The translations under genes were made by a program, and so were the position numbers. Positions 51,840-62,810 of a stretch of DNA of 64,000 nt are shown in pieces; the stretch's first letter is position 1; each line of letters begins with the position of its first letter. The DNA is from Ctena decussata (lineage: Eukaryota; Mollusca; Bivalvia; Lucinida; Lucinidae). The stretch covers positions 22,879,903-22,943,902 of the forward strand of contig OZ022506.1 of NCBI GenBank assembly GCA_963989385.1, read 5' to 3'. The notes beneath the pieces were generated by a model, which had not been told where the DNA came from, searched no databases, and worked only from the letters and a program-made list of their open reading frames with translations.

Positions 51840-52735
51840 CCCTCTTCAAAATGTCAGTAACGAGTGTGGCCACCGAGATTAGCCACCACAACATCCAGTC
51901 TGCGTCTCATGGAACCACAGAGATTGCGCAAAAGGTACCGACGTATACGGGCCCACTCCTCCCGAAGTGAACTGCAACTGCCAACTTCTGAACATTATTA
52001 GGCTGACGCTGACGTTTACGCAAACGTCGCCCAAGAACATTCCACATGTACTCTTTTGGATTATAGTCCGGGAAATATGCCGGAAGTGGTACTGTTTTAA
52101 CGTTATTGTTCCCAGGAAAGTCTCTTGTAAGACGTGCCATGTGCGGACGGCATTAACCTGATAAATGTGAGTCCTTGGCGTTTTCGAAACATTGGAACGA
52201 CCATGGGTCGAAATATTTGGTCGAAACACTGTCTTGCTGTCAAATTACCGACAATGATCACAAGTTCAGACTTGAAAGAATGGTTTATTGCGGCCCACAC
52301 AATAACTTTGCCTCCACCAACGCGGTTATTAGGACACACTTATTAGCGTGACGTCCTTGACGACATCAATACATCTGCGTTAGACAGGTTAAATCGAAAT
52401 TCGTTATTAAAAACGACATTACATCGCGATCGTCTTTTGTTGTGTTCTGCCTATTACTGACGTTCTAGCCGATGACGTTAAGTCAAAACAGGTCCACGGA
52501 AAGGCCCACGACAGCTTATTCCATGATCCCTGAGTCGATTTCATACTGTGTTGTCCACGATTTCCAATCACTGTTGACGCCACGGATTGTGCAGTCACTT
52601 ACCGGTCGCGTGGTTGATGTAGCCGTAAAAAGTTATCTTGCCGCACAGACATTAAACGCGGTGCAGCAGGACGATGCCTGTCAAATAATCTCCCGGTGGC
52701 ATTTACACGCTGAACTAAACGATCACTAGTAAATT
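51840..52735 (-). pseudogene. Decayed Tc1-like transposase (minus strand)
   Basis: Read right to left: a Tc1-type N terminus (LVQRVNATGR, then RLMSVRQDNFLRL), then GGGKVIVWAAI, then GNLTARQCFDQIFRPMVV, then LPAYFPDYNPKEYMWNVLGR, corresponding to the SPDLNPIEHVWDxLGR signature with the last catalytic Glu. Frames change several times. It is a different lineage from the relic at 31770 (WAAI against WGGI; FPDYNPKE against SPDLNPIE). Confidence 0.82.
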
Positions 52736-53146
52736 ACTGGAGGCTTAAACTATTTTAACTTGACCCAAACCCTTGCCCTCTGCTTCTAAGTGGTTCGAAC
52801 ATGACTTAACAATTTGGTTCGCATAAACGTTTCCTAACTCATCATTGAATAATCACGGTCAACAAATCACGGATAAGACCTATGATGAATCGAAGATGAG
52901 GACGTCACAGGAACAATGCATTGTGTCGCCTCCCTGTGTTGTCAAACAACTCCACTCAAATACCTGAGCAAAAGAAAACCATCAGTTGAACCCCGAATGA
53001 CCTAGCAACAGACAAGAAAAGCTTCGACCCAAACTAACGACAATAAATAGCATTACGTCGAGTCCATCAATGAACCTGGTGCCCGATCAACCGGCGTGCA
53101 AGTAAAGAAGGAAAAGTTAGTAACCGTGATTGGGTTAACCACATCC
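52736..53146 (-). mobile_element. Retroelement 3' fragment
   Basis: Minus strand: end of the coding region (GGTTAACCCAATCACGGTTA, GCACGCCGGTTGATCGGGCA) followed by the proximal 3' UTR (GGGTTCAACTGATGGTTTTC). It abuts the Tc1 relic on the left. Confidence 0.65.
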
Positions 53147-53149
53147 CAC

Positions 53150-53700
53150 CATAAAAACCTAAGAAGCGCACACTAGTTGACAAAAGTTCACGAACGACAG
53201 GCACAGTTAACCGAATGAATAGCTTTTTCCGAAACAGGTGGTCATTTAGCTATCCTAACTGAAGACAGAACCAACATCTATTCTTACCTATTTTCTACTT
53301 TAAGTAACAAAAACTACATACAGAAAGCAGAATGTGCAACTATTCAGATCATGACCATATTGCTAGAGACTATTGACAAGCAGACATAACAACATGTAAC
53401 ATTGAGGAAACACAACAGAATTTGGTTCCTGGGTTTGGGTTTAACGACTGAGACAGTATAAAAGTCTATATCGAGCCGTCTCCCAGAGAGATCAAAAGGA
53501 GAAGAGGAGAGAAAACTGTCCAAAACACAACCGCACCTACTGCAAGCACAGTAGGCCCTTGTCCGCCTTTATTTGAATTAACAGGACGCGGAACTAAATG
53601 TTACCCAGCAAAATCGTCCGACCACGACCACCCCACACAACAGAAGTACTCCCTTGGAACGGTCAGATATATATTGCTAGGGGGGTTAAACTAGTACTAC
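53150..53700 (-). mobile_element. Second retroelement 3'-UTR fragment, interrupted
   Basis: Distal UTR sequence (complement of CGAATGAATAGCTTTTTCCG and GGTGGTCATTTAGCTA) runs to about 53410. A foreign piece with SINE-like GGGTTTAACGACTGAGACAG and CGAGCCGTCTCCCAGAGAG follows, and UTR-like TCCCTTGGAACGGTCAG resumes at 53652. It is placed head to tail with the previous fragment. Confidence 0.5.
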
Positions 53701-53724
53701 TGGATCAAAAATAAATCTTCTACC

Positions 53725-53990
53725 ATTTAAATTGCCTCCCTTCTCAATAGGTTTCAACTCCTTAAGAAAATGATTTGCTCCTCTATCTTTTGAGAGTTGA
53801 TCCACTTTTGTAAAGGCTTGTCCTCCAGGGAAGCAATCAGGAAAGTACGAAAGATTGTACCCCTTGGGTTCCTGTTCGCTTCCGAGGATGACGTAGTCCT
53901 TTTCATATGGGGTCTACTCTTAAAGGAAATAAAATGCTCCTAGATAAGTATTTTTAAAGAGTCAACCTCTATTTAGCCACCTCTTCCCCA
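53725..53990. mobile_element. Family F MITE, copy 7, possibly two overlapping units
   Basis: ATTTGCTCCTC near 53771 and AAAATGCTCCTAGATAAG near 53930 are two separate centres. GGAAGCAATCAGGAAAG and TTCCGAGGATGACGTAGTCC lie between them. Confidence 0.5.
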
Positions 53991-54266
53991 ATGATCTCGC
54001 ACCCTCCTGGTTTGTTAAACTTGGTTGCTGAATTGCGATATTATTTATGGAATAAATGGCATTTGTATCATATTGGTAACTTCCCCAGAAAAAATGTACC
54101 AGTGCGATTTATCCCGTAAAAGTTCCCTGTTCCCTTCCGCTAAAATACTCGAATCCTTTTAAAGACATAGGCATTCAAGCTTTAAAAAACGGTTCCTTGC
54201 TGAAAAATCGAAATTCTTCTTCAGTTTTGATTTTAGTGATACTGCCTTTTTCATTCAAAGCTTTTA

Positions 54267-54647
54267 ATACCGTACACGAGGTAATTTTCGCTGGTTCAAA
54301 TTTTCGCGGTTAAGGGTCAAAGACATAAATATTAATTTTTGCGATTTTTAATTTTCGCGGTTAGCAACATGCTTGAAAAGCAAAACTATTTCTTTTTCAC
54401 TTGAGTCAGTTCTTTCATTAACCTGCGGCAGGGCCGCCGCAGGTTAATGAAAGAGCTGGCTCAAGTGAAAAGTGCCAGCAACTACCGAAGCAAACACAAA
54501 CAAAATATATGAACACTGTGTCTACAGAAGACACTTTGTAAGAAACTGGAATTTTGATATTCGCGGATTTTAATATTCGCCGTTTCTAAATGACCGCGAA
54601 ATACCGCGAAAAAAGAAACACCGCGAAAATTACCATATATGCGGTAT
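54267..54647. mobile_element. TIR MITE with GGTAATTTTCGC ends and central hairpin
   Basis: ATACCGTACACGAGGTAATT on the left pairs with the complement of AATTACCATATATGCGGTAT on the right. TTTTCGCGGTTA words recur near both ends. The centre (about 54398-54480) is a strong hairpin: CACTTGAGTCAG..TTTCATTAACCTGCGGC against GCCGCAGGTTAATGAAA..CTGGCTCAAGTG. Confidence 0.8.
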
Positions 54648-55039
54648 CAGATTTGGGCGAAGAGCTTTTGGTTTGCCCCTGAAATTCCCAAAAAGCTTTC
54701 ACTTTTGAGTATCCTTTTATGCTCCATTTCTTCAGTTCTTGAACACTTCAAGATTTCGTTTATTAATCGCCTTGAATCTTAAACACTGAAGTGCAATGAT
54801 CCCATGAAACTGTTTAATAGCACAGAATGTTAGCACTTTCGGCATGATTTCATTAGCAACATTTAATGAAACCGTTACTTTGAGGAATTTTCTCGTTTTC
54901 ATCTTAACCTAGTGACGATTCTCTAATAACAAATGTTACAGCTATGCGTTCTAAAACAAGTTTAACCATAAACTTTAATTGACGACTTCTTTAATTATAG
55001 CTTTCTGTAAGATTTTATATATCAATATCAGTTCTCGGA

Positions 55040-55560
55040 ACCATTTGTTTCTTGTGTGTGCAACTCGCTCTACAATTTTTCAGGAATCACTCTGAAACTT
55101 CGCAAACTTCGCTCTCATGATCTATAAATGTCTCTGTGACTTTGGTGTTATGCTCGAATATTTTTTACGTTTTTTACTTTGCAAACTTAGACATTTTTCG
55201 GCATCAGAATACTTTTTGAATGCACACATTGTGTGCCTGACCCCTCCTATATTTTTGACAGATTATTCTGAAACCTTGTAGAGTTCTTTTCATTGTCTGT
55301 AAATGTGCATATGACTTAGAGGTATTGCTGGTATAATTTTCATCACTTTTCTTGCTTTGCAAACTTAGTCTTTTTGTCATCGAAAGATCTGTTGATTAGG
55401 ACCTTGTGTCAGCAACTCCTCCTAAAGTTCACAATGACATTCTATAAGTTTCCAGGCTTCTTAAAGTACATATAGGTACTTTATGTGTGCAACTGTTTAC
55501 ACAGTTTTCATAAATCATTTTGAACTTTGCAGGCTTTTAAATGTCTAATTTGATAATTCA
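55040..55560 (+). repeat. Degenerate 150-180-bp tandem repeat
   Basis: Three to four diverged units recognisable by TTGTGTG(T/C)GCAAC or CTGACCCCTCCTA, TTT..CAGA(T/A)T(A/C)TTCTGAAAC and CTATAAATGT..TGACTT. Heavily decayed. Confidence 0.5.
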
Positions 55561-55599
55561 ATACGAGTATGAAGACAGGAAACGGCTATCTAAACGATC

Positions 55600-56886
55600 T
55601 TTTGAATATTGACAATCCTTACTTGAAGGCACGATAAATCGAATTTATCCACATAAGCTGCAGTTAAACAAAGCTAATGCAGCCGATATTGAATCCCATA
55701 TTTTTTAATTATATTCATCTGATTCAAACGGATTCGTTTCATCTTGAATTTATCATAAACGCGATGACTTTGATTTTGACATAGTAAATTTTCCATTTTC
55801 GGTGACGTTCCCCGTTCTACTTCTTACGGGATTTACATTTCTCAACTTATTCGGTTTGCTAGAGAGTCTAGTCATGTGACTGACTTCAATGCCCGTAATA
55901 AAATTTTAACTGCTAAGCTTCTCCAACAGGGCTATCGCTATAATGAATTCGAAAAGCTTTTTCAAAATTCTATCGCCGCAACTATGAATTGCTTGCTAAA
56001 TTCAAGGTCGGATTTAAAAATCGTTTACAACAGGGCTTATCAGAACTAGATTTTATGGTGATTTAGTCTATAAATTCAAAAAATCAAATTGTACGTAGGT
56101 CTGATTTTTCTGATCAGTTCAGAAAAAATATCATACGTTATAGAAATATTGCCCATAACATAAATGTAAATGTAATGCAGCAGTCTGCATGGTAAATAGT
56201 GGTTAACCCAACCATGGTTAATAACTTTGCTTCCCTCTTTAATTGCACGCCGGTTGGTCGGGCATCAGACTTAGTGATGGACTCGACATAAAAGCTATTC
56301 AGTTAAGGTGGTTGGGGCCGGAGCTTGGATGTCTGTTGCTTGGTTATTCGGGGTTCAACTGCTGTTTTCTTTTGCTCCGGTATTTCAGTGGTGTTGTTTG
56401 ACACCTCAGGAATCTCCAGGTGTCACAATACGTTGTTGCTGTTCAGTCCTCATCTCTGATTATCATAGGGCTTATCTGTGACGAGTTTGTCTTCTGTGAT
56501 GATGCATTGATGGGTTAGGAAAACATGTTTGAGCCCCAAGTATTCTTTTGCCTACGTTCCAAGGCGCTACTTTTATTGTGGTTCCTCTGTGTTACATGTT
56601 GTCATGCTCGCTTGTCTTTGGTCTCTAGCAGTCTGGTCACCCGAAAGCTTCTCATTCTGCTTTCTATTTTGCTTTGTTTTGTAATTCAAATATGAAATTG
56701 GTAAAAATAGATGTTGCTACTGTTTTTAGTTAGGGTAGCTGAACGACCACCTGTTTGGGAAAGAGCTGCTCATTCGGTTTACCGTGCGTATTCTCAATGA
56801 ACTTTTGTCAGTTTTTGTGTGTGTGTTTCTTCTCCTTTTGGTTTTTTAAAATGGGATGTGGAATTTGATTGTATTAATTCCTGATC
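55600..56886 (+). pseudogene. DFDIVNFPF-type retroelement: C-terminal coding relic and 3' UTR
   Basis: Plus-strand pieces: NNPYFEGTINRIYP and LQLNKANAADIE (about 55603-55690), KRDDFDFDIVNFPF (about 55758-55800), IRKAFSKFYRRNYELLAKF with GLSELDF (after about 55945), SDFSDQFRKNIIRY, then NPTMVNNFASLFNCTPVGRA (about 56211-56270) just before the stop. This order matches the C-terminal part of a reverse-transcriptase protein common in bivalves and corals. I do not assign its clade. Multiple frameshifts kill it, and the catalytic core lies upstream and is absent. The 3' UTR of about 590 bp ends GTGGAATTTGATTGTATTAA. Confidence 0.8.
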
Positions 56887-56926
56887 AGTGCCTTCTTTTT
56901 ACTTTGGACCACGTTGGGGCGGGCCA

Positions 56927-57182
56927 AAAGGCGACACGACAAAACCAGCAAAGTGGCATGAAGGCCCGACTCACCGTCATGAAATTAAAGAGGGAATGAA
57001 AATTGTCAGTTGCAACTGCATTAACTTCCGATCAGTCATTGCTTTGAGCTTAAAGGATAGTGAAGGGGCTAAGCTGCCCAATGCGGACACCGTAGCTTCT
57101 GAACAGACTTGGTGGATGCCCAGGCTGATCTTAGTCTGGGCGCATATGCCACTTTGTTAGTTTTTTTTGGGGTCGGCGCTCA
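56927..57182. mobile_element. Family A palindromic MITE, copy 10 (decayed)
   Basis: Recognisable by GGCGACACGACAAAACCAGC and GCCACTTTGTTAG. The middle is strongly diverged. The 90-codon plus frame 56888-57160 reads across it and is not a gene. Confidence 0.7.
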
Positions 57183-57186
57183 AATA

Positions 57187-59338
57187 TACTGGACAAAAAA
57201 TATAGAATCAAACAACTGACTAAATTTTTTTTTCATCGAAAAAAATAGTTTTCCAAAAATCATTTTTTCTGTTGAATACATATATTAAGGCTGCACAAGA
57301 TTGCTGATACATGTTGAAATCTGATCACGTGACACACCAACATAAATTTATAAACAGACATACCCCTAAAATCAAAGTGAATATTGGCATTACCACAAAA
57401 CTGAGTGTCCATTATTTTGGCTTTATCCATGCAAAATCATTTTCAGTTGTTTTCCGTGTGATCTCTGTGGGCCTGAATAACTGCATGACAGCTACTCGGT
57501 ATATTTCTGGTAAATCCCCAGAGACCCATTTAGGAACTCGTTTGTCATTTTTCACGAATGGCCTGAATGAGCTCTCTATGAGTTTCAGGAAGCCTCTGGT
57601 GATTAAAATTGGCGGTGTAACATGTCCAAAGCATGCTCAGTCGCATTTAAAACTTGTGACCGAACTGAAATGTCAATGCGGAGGATTATATCAGTCGAAA
57701 GGTACTGGTCTACCACATTTGCCCTGTGATTAGATGATTTCATCGCCAAAAGTTTCAGCAAACGGTCTCTTTATTGGATAAAGCATGCCATTTCTTATTC
57801 GAACACAAATCAGAGCGCCTCTGTCTGGCATGCGCCAGACCAGATACCGGCCCATATCCTCACCCACTCTCCTCGAGACATGTCTTATTCCACATGGCGA
57901 TTTAATTCATAGTCTACATGACCTGTACCTGGCAGGTGTCACACCTTTCTTCTATCATCATGTATATCTACACACAATCTGGACTCATCTGTGAGAAAAA
58001 TTGGGTCCAATGACGCAGTTGCCGATTTGCATCACCTGTCGCATGGCAAACGAGTACCCGAATGAGCCTCTAGCACTTTATCAAAAGCATACCGAGTAGC
58101 TGTCCAGCAGTAATTTAAATCCCCAGAGATATCGATGAGCACTTGCAATGATTTTACATGGATAAAGCCAAGAATCATGGACATTCAATTGTGTGGTGGT
58201 GCCAATTTTCACGTCAATTTTACGGGTATATCTGTTTATTCGTGTCTACCGGTTTGTCACGTGAGCCCACTCTAATATTTTTCATGCAGTCCTGTGTCGC
58301 TTTGACATATGTATTGAACAGAAGAAAATTATTTTTGGATAATTAATTATTGATTATTAATTATTAATCAATCAATTTACGAGGGGCGTTCGAAAAGTAG
58401 TGCAAATGGCCTCATAACTTTGTTTAGGGGAATACTGGGAACAAATGCTATGCATATGCTAAAAACACTACATTTTGTCTTTACAATGATACTAAACGCT
58501 GTACTAAGACACCTTTCCATATTGACTTACAACGCATTTTATTAGGCTCCTGTCATATCACTGGGCTATTTTTCATATGTAAAATCTTTTCAGTGTTGGG
58601 CATTCAAGTCAAATATCGTTGCAAATACAAAATTAATCTTTGTCAGTTGCTTGTCCATTGTTGCCTACAATATTCATACAAAAGTTAGAAGGGTGGCAAC
58701 TGTCATCGATTTATTCCTTGCAAAGCAATGCGCAATTCTTATGACGTTATAGAAATATACGTTAACGTCATTTTTGAAAGCTTGTAGAGGCTTCGTTTCT
58801 GGCATTAATTTGAATTTATTGACAGGTTTTCGTTGACCCATGTAAATACTCTTACTGACAAGATTTTGAATGCTAATACTCTTGTTTTCATCACAAAATC
58901 ATTTAATTTTACTAGAAATAGGGAATTTGCTACTACACAATCCATATTCCCGGGCCAGTATGGAATCCAGATTATAAATAATTTCCGCGATATTTACATG
59001 ACAACATTGCCTGGGCATTGTGTTTAAGTAGCAAAAATAAAAAAAAATAAAATACTGCTGATATATAAATTACGGCCTACTTAACTAAAAGTCTGCAGTG
59101 TCTTTAGGGTATACCTCTTTCAAAGAAGTTAAAAAAATGCACCCTTTTTAAAAAAATACACCGTGTGTGCAGACTTTCCTACGCATATCATAGCTTTACG
59201 TGTTTTTGCAATCAGAAGTTCTGCTTTTATGTTGGTTACCGAGAAATTACGTCATTTGCATAACTTTTCGAACGCCCCTCGTATTTTTCATGATTTAGAA
59301 TTCAGTCAAAAGTTTGATCGCTAACTTTTTGTCTAGTA
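57187..59338 (-). mobile_element. Tc1/mariner-superfamily element with long terminal inverted repeats
   Basis: The left end TACTGGACAAAAAATATAGA and the right end (complement TACTAGACAAAAAGTTAG) pair. Complementarity continues with ATACATAT..GC.ACA(A/G)G, TCACGTGACA and GGCTTTATCCATG to about 57545 on the left and 58060 on the right, so each repeat is roughly 350 bp without the nested insert. TA flanks both ends (57185, 59339). A transposase remnant, FLTDESRLCVDIHDDRRK on the minus strand near 57940-58000, marks the family. The catalytic remainder is gone. The frame 57311-57733 plus is antisense to the terminal repeat. Confidence 0.8.
58380..59281. mobile_element. Nested 902-bp mariner-like element, no transposase
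   Basis: Perfect CGAGGGGCGTTCGAAAAG ends in inverted orientation, flanked by TA (58378-58379 and 59282-59283). The GAGGGGCGTTC(A/G)A terminus is of a type known from mariner-family elements. Too short for a complete transposase, and no motif was recognised, so it is an internally replaced derivative. Confidence 0.85.
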
Positions 59339-59552
59339 TATATTCGTAGTCAAGCAGCATCATTTTGAAACTGATGTGGTGCATGTTTGCAGTTTGTGGA
59401 CTAAAATAAATGAGCATTCGCAAATTTAAAAAGATAATCCATTTACACTGTTTCACAGTATAATACATGGAGATTAAAAGAGCATCAAATATATATTAAT
59501 CAAAGCGAAATATAAAATAAAACGGGAAATTTTCACAGAAATTTCAATATGT

Positions 59553-59787
59553 GAGCCGCGACGCGAGAAAACCAACAAAGTGGTTGTGCTGCCAGCGCAG
59601 ACTCAGACCAGCCTGGGCATCAGCCCAGTCTGATCAGAGTCTTCGCTGTCTGCATGGAGGTAGCTTAGACCCTTAGCTACCCTTTAAACGCTTATCGAAG
59701 AGTCTGATGGACTGGGTGGATGCCCAGGCTGATATGAGTCTGCGCTGGGCGCTCAACCACTTTGTTGGTTTTCTCGTGTCGCGGCTC
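59553..59787. mobile_element. Family A palindromic MITE, copy 11
   Basis: 235 bp with intact ends. The right arm has a 1-2-base deletion at CTGATGGACTGGG. Confidence 0.9.
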
Positions 59788-59799
59788 ATGTATCAAGAT

Positions 59800-60100
59800 C
59801 TATCATCTCATAATTGTCTCTTAAAACGACGTGCAAAATTTAGTTTATGATTAACTGTCTTTCTGATAAGAGAGGTAGCAAAGTATCGTGTCTCTGGTAG
59901 ACATTATCAGCGATGTGATAAAGATTTTAGTGCATCAGGCTTTTGATAACAAGGCATTCACATAACTGAAAATAGCATTTATTACTTGACATGACGATAA
60001 AGACTACCGTCTATGTTTTCAATTATTGATCAAAATGTCTGCATGCTTTTTTATACTTATAATCTTTACTTTTATACATTACAATTAAAAGAGTACTGTA
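59800..60100. other. Gap, nothing recognised
   Basis: AT-rich non-coding sequence. Confidence 0.4.
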
Positions 60101-60104
60101 TTTC

Positions 60105-60401
60105 ATGAGAATTTGTCAATCTATAACGAGCTGCTTACCCGAGAGGGAGGACCGGAAGGCCCTGAATGCTTTTAAAGATTATAGATGTCTATATGCGCTG
60201 ACCAAAATGCGCATGCGCGAAGGCGTTTCGGGCCATATGAAATTGAAATGTGCCCTAAGACATTTTTCAGTCTTTCAAGCTTTAGTTCATATACTGAATG
60301 GACATCGTTCCAATGTGGCAGTGAAGAGACTCATAGCCAATATGTGCCTTTTTCTGTTTGATTCTATTGCGGTCGATTATGTTCACCGTCATGATTGCTA
60401 G
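60105..60401 (+). CDS. Unassigned 98-codon ORF
   Basis: Starts at an ATG and contains SCLPEREDRKALNAFKDY, then ALTKMRMREGVSG and QALVHILNGHRSNVAVKRL, ending in a His-rich tail. Composition is balanced and less AT-driven than its surroundings, so it may be a relic of a mobile-element protein or a single exon. I recognise no domain, and no clear splice acceptor precedes it. Confidence 0.2.
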   Translation: MRICQSITSCLPEREDRKALNAFKDYRCLYALTKMRMREGVSGHMKLKCALRHFSVFQALVHILNGHRSNVAVKRLIANMCLFLFDSIAVDYVHRHDC

Positions 60402-60459
60402 TCGATACAGACAAAAATGTTAAGCAATGATCAGAAGCTGATACAACCAGATCTGGCTT

Positions 60460-60598
60460 CGAGGTTATAAAACTTGAGAATAATCTCAATCTCAAAATAA
60501 AGCACACTGATTGGCTGCTTCCGAGCATGTGCTAGGAAGCAGCCAATCAGTGTGCTTTATTTTGAGTTTGAGAATGTTCTCAAGTTTTATAACCTCGG
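60460..60598. mobile_element. Family C palindromic MITE, copy 3
   Basis: 139 bp, nearly perfect palindrome with centre GAGCATGTGCTAGG and both CGAGGTTATAAAACTTGAG ends. Confidence 0.9.
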
Positions 60599-60744
60599 GG
60601 CCAGATCTCATATCCTGCCTTCGAAACCCAAAGAGTAACATGCATGTATATAAACTGACAGCACAAAATCATGCGCGGTGAAACAAACTTTTTTCCTGAT
60701 AGGTGTTCAGTCAACCACCTTAATTGAAGGAAAATATTGCCACT

Positions 60745-61000
60745 CGCCTCATAGGTGAAGGAGTTTTGCAGTCGGCAGTTGACACAAGCCGGGATTCGAA
60801 TTCGCGACATTGTGCATCATATCCGAGCCACTCTAACTACTCAACCACGACACCTCTCTATGTCCGGGATCAGGACTCGACAAAAAACCTGGATATCCCT
60901 GGGGTGTCAAACACATGGTGTTTGAAACTACACCGCTGAAATACTGGAGGACAAGAAACCTACCAGACGAACCCCTTAAATAACTAAATGTAGCTTTCCG
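60745..61000 (-). mobile_element. tRNA-like SINE head next to a retroelement UTR scrap
   Basis: The complement of 60765-60860 reads GTGGTTGAGTAGTTAGAGTG and CGAATTCGAATCCCGG, a tRNA-like A/B-box pair, so this is a SINE head on the minus strand. From about 60900 the words TGTCAAACAC and CACCGCTGAAATACTGGAGG match the minus-strand proximal UTR of the retroelement family. Confidence 0.45.
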
Positions 61001-61009
61001 TTTGTGTCT

Positions 61010-61950
61010 CTATTTGTTTTTTTATACTGATATGCGGGCCATTGTAGAAGATTAAAGTGCGATTGCTGAAGAAGTCTCACCCCTAAGTAGTTTATGCTTC
61101 TGTGAGTTCCAAGGAGGAAACTATGGATGCGGAATCCGTTTGTTGTATATTAGGCATTCTGGTTACCTACATAAATGTCCTTCCCTCCTGTTATGAACAA
61201 AAACTGGGTTTAAATAGTCGTTCACAATTGCTCTCTCTGGGATTGATTTTAAGATGTACGAGGGGATAAAAAAAGGTTGAGCCTCAATTTTTTCCCATTA
61301 GAATAATACAATGCATCACACCTGATGTATATTATCGTCTTTGCTACTGATTCTAAGTAGGATCACATTGCTGCCTGTCGTGACTTGTTTAGTCACCACA
61401 CTTTTCAGGAAGAGAAATACTCCAAGTGACTTTCTGCTTCACCGGTACAATGTACCAGTCCACACAAGCCGAGGTGCAATGGAAGCTGTGCGCTAGTGTG
61501 ACAACGAACTCCTCCTCCACCCACCCTATTACCAGAACTAGCCCCCACTGACCTCCATCTTGAAAATACGTATGTAAGAAATTCAGCTTTTGTTATTTCA
61601 CTGAGGGGTCGTGTAATACAATGCAGGTGTTTTATTAGTCATTATGTATTTATATAGACTATTTGATACATATGGGATAACTTCGTCAGACATACATTTT
61701 TGCCCTCTCATTGGACGTTATATGCAAGCAGGACCAGTAAAATGTTTTATAGTCACTATGAGACTAAACGACAACAAATCAAATAGTACTGCATTTAAGG
61801 GCAAAGAAAGACAGCTAAATGTACTATCATTACGTAATATGAATAGTACAGATAATGTGTCTTTAGACGAGTAAAGAGTTCCTTGATTGTGGGATATGTC
61901 TCACATATGTTCGTGAAAGTGTATAAAATGAATATAAAACCAAAAGCTGC
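61010..61950. other. Gap, no supported feature
   Basis: Non-coding. The words GTACGAGGGG and TTAGTCACCACACTTTTC near 61255-61400 might be part of another decayed Tc1/mariner element, but nothing firm can be said. Confidence 0.35.
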
Positions 61951-61956
61951 TTTGTT

Positions 61957-62494
61957 GTGGCTCCTAAATGTCACATGTTGTTATGTCCTTTTGTTGTGGC
62001 TCCTAAATGTCACATGTTGTTATGTCCTTTTGTTGTGGCTCCTAAATGTCACATGTTGTTATGTCCTTTTGTTGTGGTTCCTAAATGTCACATGTTGTTA
62101 TGTCCGTTTGTTGTGGTTCCTAAATGTCACATGTTGTTATGTCCTTTTGTTGTGGCTCCTAAATGTCACATGTTGTTATGTCCTTTTGTTGTGGTTCCTA
62201 AATGTCACATGTTGTTATGTCCGCTTGTCTATGGTCTCTAGCAATATGGTCACCTGAATTGCTGCCCATTCCGCTTTCTGTTTTGTTTTGTCTAGTAATT
62301 TAAAAAAAGAAAGTAGGTAAATAAATAGACGTTGCTGCTGTTTGTTGTAAGGGTAGCTGAGTAAACACCTCTTTGGGAAAACTCTGTTCATTCGGTTTAC
62401 CGTGCGTGACTTTCTTGATCTTTTGTCTGTTTGTGTGCGCTTATAGTTTTGAGGACGGGTGTAGAATTTGATTGTGTTAATTCCTGATCATTGC
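61957..62494 (+). mobile_element. Retroelement 3'-UTR tail with an internal 39-bp minisatellite
   Basis: Seven near-identical copies of a 39-base unit (CCTAAATGTCACATGTTGTT..TTGTGGCT/TTGTGGTT) at 61957-62228. Single-copy UTR sequence follows: GCTTGTCTATGGTCTCTAGC, TTCGGTTTACCGTGCG and the family end TTAATTCCTGATCA. In related copies (56570-56625; complement near 42170-42230) the unit occurs once. 39 is divisible by three, so long repetitive frames (61883-62257, 61957-62241) are open by default and are not genes. Confidence 0.8.
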
Positions 62495-62810
62495 CTGTCT
62501 AGCTTGAAACAACAGTATATATAACTGATCTAATAAACACGACATAAGTTCAATGTAAAATAGTCATTAAAAAAACAGCCGCTATTGCAATTACAAGACA
62601 AATACGAATATCCAGAAAAGACAATGACTATAAAGTCCAACCTTCCCAAGACACCGAAAGAGGAGGAAGAAGCTAAAGAAAGGAGAAACACATAGGACAA
62701 AACGGAAGAGCACACTTTCGATAACAAACACACTTAGACTACAACGAGGAATTGCAACATACAAACCGCTTTGGCAAAGTCAGTAGTGAAACTACTGGGG
62801 GTTGAAACAA

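Noticed and set aside
57311..57733. 140-codon plus-strand ORF
   Set aside because: It is antisense to the terminal inverted repeat and transposase relic of the Tc1-like element.
61883..62257. 124-codon repeat protein
   Set aside because: Product of the 39-bp UTR minisatellite; several frames are equally open.
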